Origin: Burkholderia sp. FERM BP-3421
GTDB lineage: Bacteria > Pseudomonadota > Gammaproteobacteria > Burkholderiales > Burkholderiaceae
Length of the DNA: 64,000 bases
Direction: 5' to 3'
Assembly: GCF_028657905.1 (NCBI RefSeq)
Contig: NZ_CP117781.1
Span: 2,914,001-2,978,000, forward strand
Part shown: positions 60,248 to 64,000 of the stretch, in pieces
How positions within the stretch are numbered: position 1 is the stretch's first letter
Layout of the letters: each line of letters begins with the position of its first letter
Notes under the pieces: generated by a model
Databases searched by the model: none
The model's input: only the letters and a program-made list of their open reading frames with translations
Told to the model about the DNA's origin: nothing
Made by a program: the position numbers and the translations under genes

Positions 60248-60805
60248 ATGACGACGCCCGCGATCCCTCGGTCGAGTCTTGACGGTGCGCACGCCCGGCT
60301 CGATGCGCTCGACGTCCTGATCCGCCGCGTGGCGACGCTCGACGCCGAACGCGCGGTGCGCGCGGCGATGACGCGCTACATGGCGCTGTGCGACGTGCCC
60401 GGGGCGGCCGGCGACGGCCCGGCCCTCGCCGGCCTGTTCGCGGCCGACGCGGTGTGGGAGGGCATCGGCCCACAGTACGCAAGCAGGTTCGGCCGCCTCG
60501 CAGGCATCGATGCGATCATCGCGATGCTGCGCCGCTATCTGCCGCCCGACCCGCATTTCTCGGCGAACCTGCACTTCCTGACGTCGGAATCGATCGACGT
60601 CGACGCCGGCCACGCCATCGCGCGCGGCCGCTGGATCATGCTGCAGGCTTCACGTTACGCCGACGGCACGGCAGAGCTGATCGCTGCGCGGCTGAGCGTC
60701 GATTTCGCGCCGGCCGGCGACGGCTCGACCTGGCTGATCCGCCATTTCCGCACCGAACGCGTGCTCGACGGCCCATGGCCGCTCGCCACTGCGCCCCGGC
60801 CCTGA
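60248..60805 (+). CDS. iacI: IacI-like SnoaL-fold protein
   Basis: The 185-residue protein has the NTF2/SnoaL-like pattern (AERAVRAAMTRYMALCDVPG, FAADAVWEGIGPQYASRFGR, ARGRWIMLQASRYADGTAEL). It follows iacB by eight bases. A GTG at 60236, overlapping the iacB stop, is an alternative start. In iac loci this protein accompanies A and B and may help dioxindole-type intermediates isomerise; the reaction is not settled. Confidence 0.8.
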   Translation: MTTPAIPRSSLDGAHARLDALDVLIRRVATLDAERAVRAAMTRYMALCDVPGAAGDGPALAGLFAADAVWEGIGPQYASRFGRLAGIDAIIAMLRRYLPPDPHFSANLHFLTSESIDVDAGHAIARGRWIMLQASRYADGTAELIAARLSVDFAPAGDGSTWLIRHFRTERVLDGPWPLATAPRP

Positions 60806-60826
60806 CCCTTTCGCACGCCCCACACC

Positions 60827-61951
60827 ATGACAGGCTTCATCGACACCGTCACCTTCGGCGGGCCGGGCCCGACGATCGCGATCAAGGACACCATCGACAT
60901 CGCGGGCCGTCCGACCCGCGCGGCCAGCCGAGCGCTGGCCGACGCGCCGCCCGCCGCGCAACACGCGGACGTCGTGCGCCTGCTGCTCGATGCCGGCTGG
61001 CAGATCGCCGGCAAGGCGAACATGCATGAGCTGGCGTTCGGCATGACGGGCATCAACGACTACACCGGCACGCCGGTCAATCCGCAGGATGCGACGCGCA
61101 TTCCGGGCGGCTCGTCGAGCGGCTCCGCGTCGCTGGTCGGCCTCGGTGCGGTCGACGCGGCGCTCGGCACCGACACCGGCGGCTCGATTCGCGGGCCGGC
61201 CGCCTGCTGCGGCGTCACCGGCCTGAAGCCGACCTTCGGCCGCGTATCGCGGCGCGGCGTCGCACCGGCCGAATCGACGCTCGACTGCGTGGGGCCGTTC
61301 GCGCGCGACATCCGCATGCTCGCCGCAGCGATGGCCGCAATCGCACCCGGCTTCGATCGCACGCTCGCGACGACGCCGGTAACGGATTGCACCGTCGCGC
61401 AAGTCGTCGTCGACGCCGATCCGGCCATCGCCGCCGCGCTCGACGCGGCCATCCGCGCGGCCGGCTATCGTTCGCGGCGCATCGTGCTCGACGACCTGCG
61501 CGCCGCCTTCGATGCCGGCCTCACGGTGATCAACGCGGAGACCTCGCGCGCGTTCGGCCACCTCGTCGCGACCGGCCGGCTCGGCGCCGATCTCGATGCG
61601 CGGCTGCGCACCGCCGCGACGACCACGCCCGCCACGCAGGCCGCCGCCGAAGTCGTGCGCGCGCGGTTCGCCGCGCAGGTGGACTTCGCGCTGCGCAACG
61701 CGGATGTGCTCGTGCTGCCGACGCTCCCTGCGTTGCCGATCACGCTCGACGAGGCGCGCAGCGGCGTGTCGGTGATCGCGATGTCGTCGCTGATCCGCCC
61801 GTTCAACCTGAGCGGCCATCCCGCGCTCAGCCTGCCGCTGCCGCTCGCCGGCTCGCCGCTGAAGAGCGGGCTGCAGATCGTCGGGCGCAAGGGCGCGGAC
61901 GAACAGGTATGCGCGATCGCCGCGCACTTCGAGGCGGCGCTGGCCGCCTGA
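60827..61951 (+). CDS. iacH: Amidase (IacH-like)
   Basis: The 374-residue protein belongs to the amidase-signature family, with the Lys-cisSer-Ser triad in AIKDTIDIAGRP, IPGGSSSGSASLV and GTDTGGSIRGPAACCG. It is shorter than most family members. An indole-acetamide hydrolase or side-branch function is plausible; it is dispensable in known iac loci. 21 bp after iacI. Confidence 0.85.
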   Translation: MTGFIDTVTFGGPGPTIAIKDTIDIAGRPTRAASRALADAPPAAQHADVVRLLLDAGWQIAGKANMHELAFGMTGINDYTGTPVNPQDATRIPGGSSSGSASLVGLGAVDAALGTDTGGSIRGPAACCGVTGLKPTFGRVSRRGVAPAESTLDCVGPFARDIRMLAAAMAAIAPGFDRTLATTPVTDCTVAQVVVDADPAIAAALDAAIRAAGYRSRRIVLDDLRAAFDAGLTVINAETSRAFGHLVATGRLGADLDARLRTAATTTPATQAAAEVVRARFAAQVDFALRNADVLVLPTLPALPITLDEARSGVSVIAMSSLIRPFNLSGHPALSLPLPLAGSPLKSGLQIVGRKGADEQVCAIAAHFEAALAA

Positions 61952-62001
61952 TCCATCATGCGTACGCGCCGGCGCGTACGCCTACCCGGAATCCATGAAC
62001 C

Positions 62002-62745
62002 ATGTCCGATCGAGTCGTACTTGTCACCGGCGCCGCGCGCGGGCTCGGCGCCGTCATCGCCGAACGCTTTCATGCGGCCGGCTATCGCGTCGCGCTTGCC
62101 GACATCGCCGTCGACGCCATCGAGGCGCACACCCGCGTGCTCGACCCCGACGGCGCGCGCGTCGTCGCGCTGCCGCTCGACGTCACGTCCAAACGCGATT
62201 TCGAAGCCGCGCGCGATGCGCTCGTCGCGCGCTGGGGCGCGATCGACGTGCTCGTCAACAACGCGGGCGCGTCGAAAGTCGTGCCCGCGATGGAGATCAC
62301 GGCCGAGCAGTTCGATCGGGTGATCGACGTCAATCTGCGCAGCGTGCTGTTCGGATGCCAGGTATTCGGCCAGTATTTTTCGTCGCGCGGCGCGGGCCGC
62401 ATCGTCAACATCGCATCGCTCGCTGGACAGAACGGCGGCTCGGCGACGGGCGCTCACTACGCGGCCGCGAAGGGCGGCACGCTGACGCTGACCAAGGTGT
62501 TCGCGCGCGATCTCGCCGCACAAGGCGTGACGGTCAACGCGATCTCGCCGGGGCCGCTCGATTTGCCGATCGTTTATGAAAGCGTCGCGCCGGAGAGCCT
62601 CCGGCGCGTGCTCGCCAGCCTGCCGGGCGGGCGCCTCGGCTCGGCCGGGTTCGTCGCGGACGCGGCCGTGCTGCTTGCGTCCGGCGACGCGCATTTCGCG
62701 AACGGCGCGTGCTGGGATATCAACGGCGGGTTGTATATGCGGTGA
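62002..62745 (+). CDS. iacE: Short-chain dehydrogenase/reductase (IacE-like)
   Basis: The 247-residue SDR has VVLVTGAARGLGAVIAERFH for cofactor binding, VLVNNAGASKVVPAM and the catalytic Ser/Tyr/Lys set in NIASLAGQNGGSATGAHYAA followed by AKGG. It is expected to act on the intermediates between the IacA product and the IacCD substrate. Last gene of iacABIHE. Confidence 0.85.
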   Translation: MSDRVVLVTGAARGLGAVIAERFHAAGYRVALADIAVDAIEAHTRVLDPDGARVVALPLDVTSKRDFEAARDALVARWGAIDVLVNNAGASKVVPAMEITAEQFDRVIDVNLRSVLFGCQVFGQYFSSRGAGRIVNIASLAGQNGGSATGAHYAAAKGGTLTLTKVFARDLAAQGVTVNAISPGPLDLPIVYESVAPESLRRVLASLPGGRLGSAGFVADAAVLLASGDAHFANGACWDINGGLYMR

Positions 62746-62780
62746 GCCGGCGCGTGCGCGCCGCGCCACCGCCCGCAACG

Positions 62781-63413
62781 CTAGCGCGACGCGTCGCCTT
62801 CGTCGCCCCACACCGCCATCACGTCGCGCACCAGTGCCGCGATCGACGTCGCGCCGAGTTTCTCCTTGATGCTCGCGCGATGCACGTCGACAGTCTTCAC
62901 GCTGATCGACAGGTCCGACGCGATCTGCTTGCTGCCCTTGCCATCGATGACGCCGCGCAGCACCTCTTTCTCGCGCGCGGTCAGCGCATCGAGCCGCTGA
63001 CGCAATTCGCGGTGACGCCTGCCCGATGCATGCCGCTGCCGCGCGAGCCGCAGCGCGCGCTGCACGCATTCGAGCATCTGCTGCGAGTTGTACGGCTTCT
63101 CGACGAAATCAATCGCGCCGTTCTGCAGTGCGCGCACGGACATCGGGATGTCGCCGTGCCCGCTGACGAAGATCACCGGCAGCGTCGCGCCGCGCGCATT
63201 CAGTTCCGCCTGCACGTCGAACCCGCCCTTCTCCGGCATGCGCACGTCGAGCACCAGGCACGCGGGCAGGTTCACGTCGAAGCGCGCGAGAAAATCCGCC
63301 GCGTTCGCGAACCCTTCCGAAGCAATCCCGACCGATTCGAGCAACCACGCGAGCGAGGTCCGCATGCCGCCGTCGTCGTCGACGATGTATACGATCGGAG
63401 CGGATGGCGTCAT
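62781..63413 (-). CDS. LuxR-family two-component response regulator (FixJ-like)
   Basis: The 210-residue protein has a receiver with Asp56 in LVLDVRMPEKGGFDV, Thr/Ser-Lys in VSGHGDIPMSV and VEKPYNSQQM, and a GerE HTH (LTAREKEVLRGVIDGKGSKQ, IASDLSISVKTVDVHRASI). It is convergent with iacE, 35 bp apart. With the PAS sensor kinase at 56848 it forms the two-component system of the iac locus. Its promoter faces iacG, so it may act on iacG and iacA. The start is the ATG at 63413, since the upstream extension is not protein-like. Confidence 0.92.
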   Translation of the reverse strand: MTPSAPIVYIVDDDGGMRTSLAWLLESVGIASEGFANAADFLARFDVNLPACLVLDVRMPEKGGFDVQAELNARGATLPVIFVSGHGDIPMSVRALQNGAIDFVEKPYNSQQMLECVQRALRLARQRHASGRRHRELRQRLDALTAREKEVLRGVIDGKGSKQIASDLSISVKTVDVHRASIKEKLGATSIAALVRDVMAVWGDEGDASR

Positions 63414-63759
63414 CGGGTTGTCTCGAAAATATCGGTATGGGTATCGGACGCATCGCGCGCGAAGCCGGCGACCGGCCCGTTGCGCTCGCGCTCGCGGGGG
63501 ATACGGCACATCATAACGAGCCGGAAACCCACTGAAAACCCCTGCATGCCTCGCATGAACGCGCGATCGCGTTTTTTCCTCGGGGCGCGATCCAACGATA
63601 GGTAGAACCTTTAGACGTGTTGGCGGAAATGCCAGCTCCGGCGTCAATCGTTCGAATGTTCTTCCGCTTTTTCGCGACGTACGCTCGCGTCATCGTTAAC
63701 GATCCGCCGCGCTGCTCGCGCACGCGCCATCGCCGCTTTCGTTCACTCAGGAGCACCCC
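63414..63759. other. Divergent promoter region of the response regulator and iacG
   Basis: No gene in 346 bp. A direct repeat TATCGG(T/A) occurs at 63431 and 63440. A strong ribosome-binding site (CAGGAGC) lies just before the iacG ATG. Confidence 0.5.
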
Positions 63760-64000
63760 ATGCCCCCTACTCCCGCCGCGTCCGCCGCGTCCGCTTCGCC
63801 CTTCGCATCCGACCGCCAGCGCACGACGCGCGTCGAGCCGACCGATACGCTGAAGGCCTTCCGCCAGGCGATGGCCCACCTCGGCGCGGCCGTCAACGTG
63901 ATCACCACGGCCGGACCGCACGGCCGCGGCGGCATCACGGCGAGCGCCGTGTGCTCCGTCACCGACACTCCGCCGACCGTGCTGGTCTGCCTCAACCGGT
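63760..64000 (+). CDS. iacG: Flavin reductase, start of iacG (runs off the window)
   Basis: The first 80 residues are seen; the gene is cut by the window end. The sequence DTLKAFRQAMAHLGAAVNVI and TASAVCSVTDTPPTVLVCLN is the typical beginning of a flavin reductase of the HpaC/IacG type (the conserved TASAVCSVTxxPPxxLVCLN). It would supply reduced FMN/FAD to IacA. Confidence 0.82.
   Translation, partial: MPPTPAASAASASPFASDRQRTTRVEPTDTLKAFRQAMAHLGAAVNVITTAGPHGRGGITASAVCSVTDTPPTVLVCLNR

Overview
The window looks like part of a Burkholderia sensu lato genome, probably a plant- or soil-associated species. I infer this from the very high GC content, the protein families present (Gram-negative trimeric porin, LysR, MHS and BVMO families, a collagen-like lipoprotein, a sedolisin protease) and a complete-looking indole-3-acetate (auxin) degradation locus. 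No rRNA, tRNA, CRISPR array or replication origin was seen.

Layout. 0.3-4.2 kb: an O-antigen or lipid glucosylation module (GT2, GtrA and a large membrane protein that carries a frameshift). 4.4-7.1 kb: a flavin-binding PNPOx-like protein, a glutathione S-transferase and a divergent LysR regulator. 7.1-13.7 kb: a lower-GC, mosaic accessory stretch with a decayed gap, an orphan membrane protein divergent from an SgrR-like regulator, two frameshifted short-chain dehydrogenases, and an MNT/HEPN toxin-antitoxin operon with a small HTH protein bracketed by a 17-bp palindromic direct repeat. 13.9-20.3 kb: TetR, SDR, Baeyer-Villiger-type monooxygenase and hydrolase; then an aminotransferase with a divergent LysR. 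20.3-26.5 kb: a signalling cluster (diguanylate cyclase, a frameshifted molybdopterin-fold protein, a hybrid kinase and a BetR-type response regulator) with an FNR/ANR box upstream, then a zinc-ribbon protein. 26.5-35.9 kb: an AT-rich gap, a secreted S53 protease, an internally deleted IS4-family remnant, a DapA-like lyase, OtsA, two small paralogous ACT-like proteins, and a lipoprotein with 37 tandem 9-bp repeats.

36-43 kb holds the most coherent regulatory story. An adaptive response to DNA alkylation is encoded by four alkyltransferase domains, AlkA and two 2OG-Fe(II) oxygenase-like proteins. They are organised into transcription units, three of which begin with the same 24-bp box followed, exactly 20 bases later, by a TACAGT/TACATT -10 element. 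Ada lacks three of its four zinc cysteines, while a free-standing Ada-like zinc-binding domain is encoded two genes downstream in the same overlapping operon.

43.6-49.3 kb: an MHS transporter, a 3-hydroxyacyl-CoA dehydrogenase-like enzyme, an octopine/nopaline dehydrogenase-family enzyme and AraC and LysR regulators; the substrate is unknown. 49.3-64 kb: porin, MFS transporter and an iac-type auxin catabolic locus (iacF, iacCD, iacABIHE, start of iacG) with a LysR regulator, a PAS sensor kinase, a LuxR-type response regulator and a fused tandem tautomerase. By family knowledge IacA/G oxidise indole-3-acetate and IacCD/F carry it to catechol; no catechol pathway lies inside this window.

Quality caution: at least five indels in short homopolymers or GC runs break four otherwise normal genes in the first 23 kb. 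Base-calling error is as likely as true gene decay.
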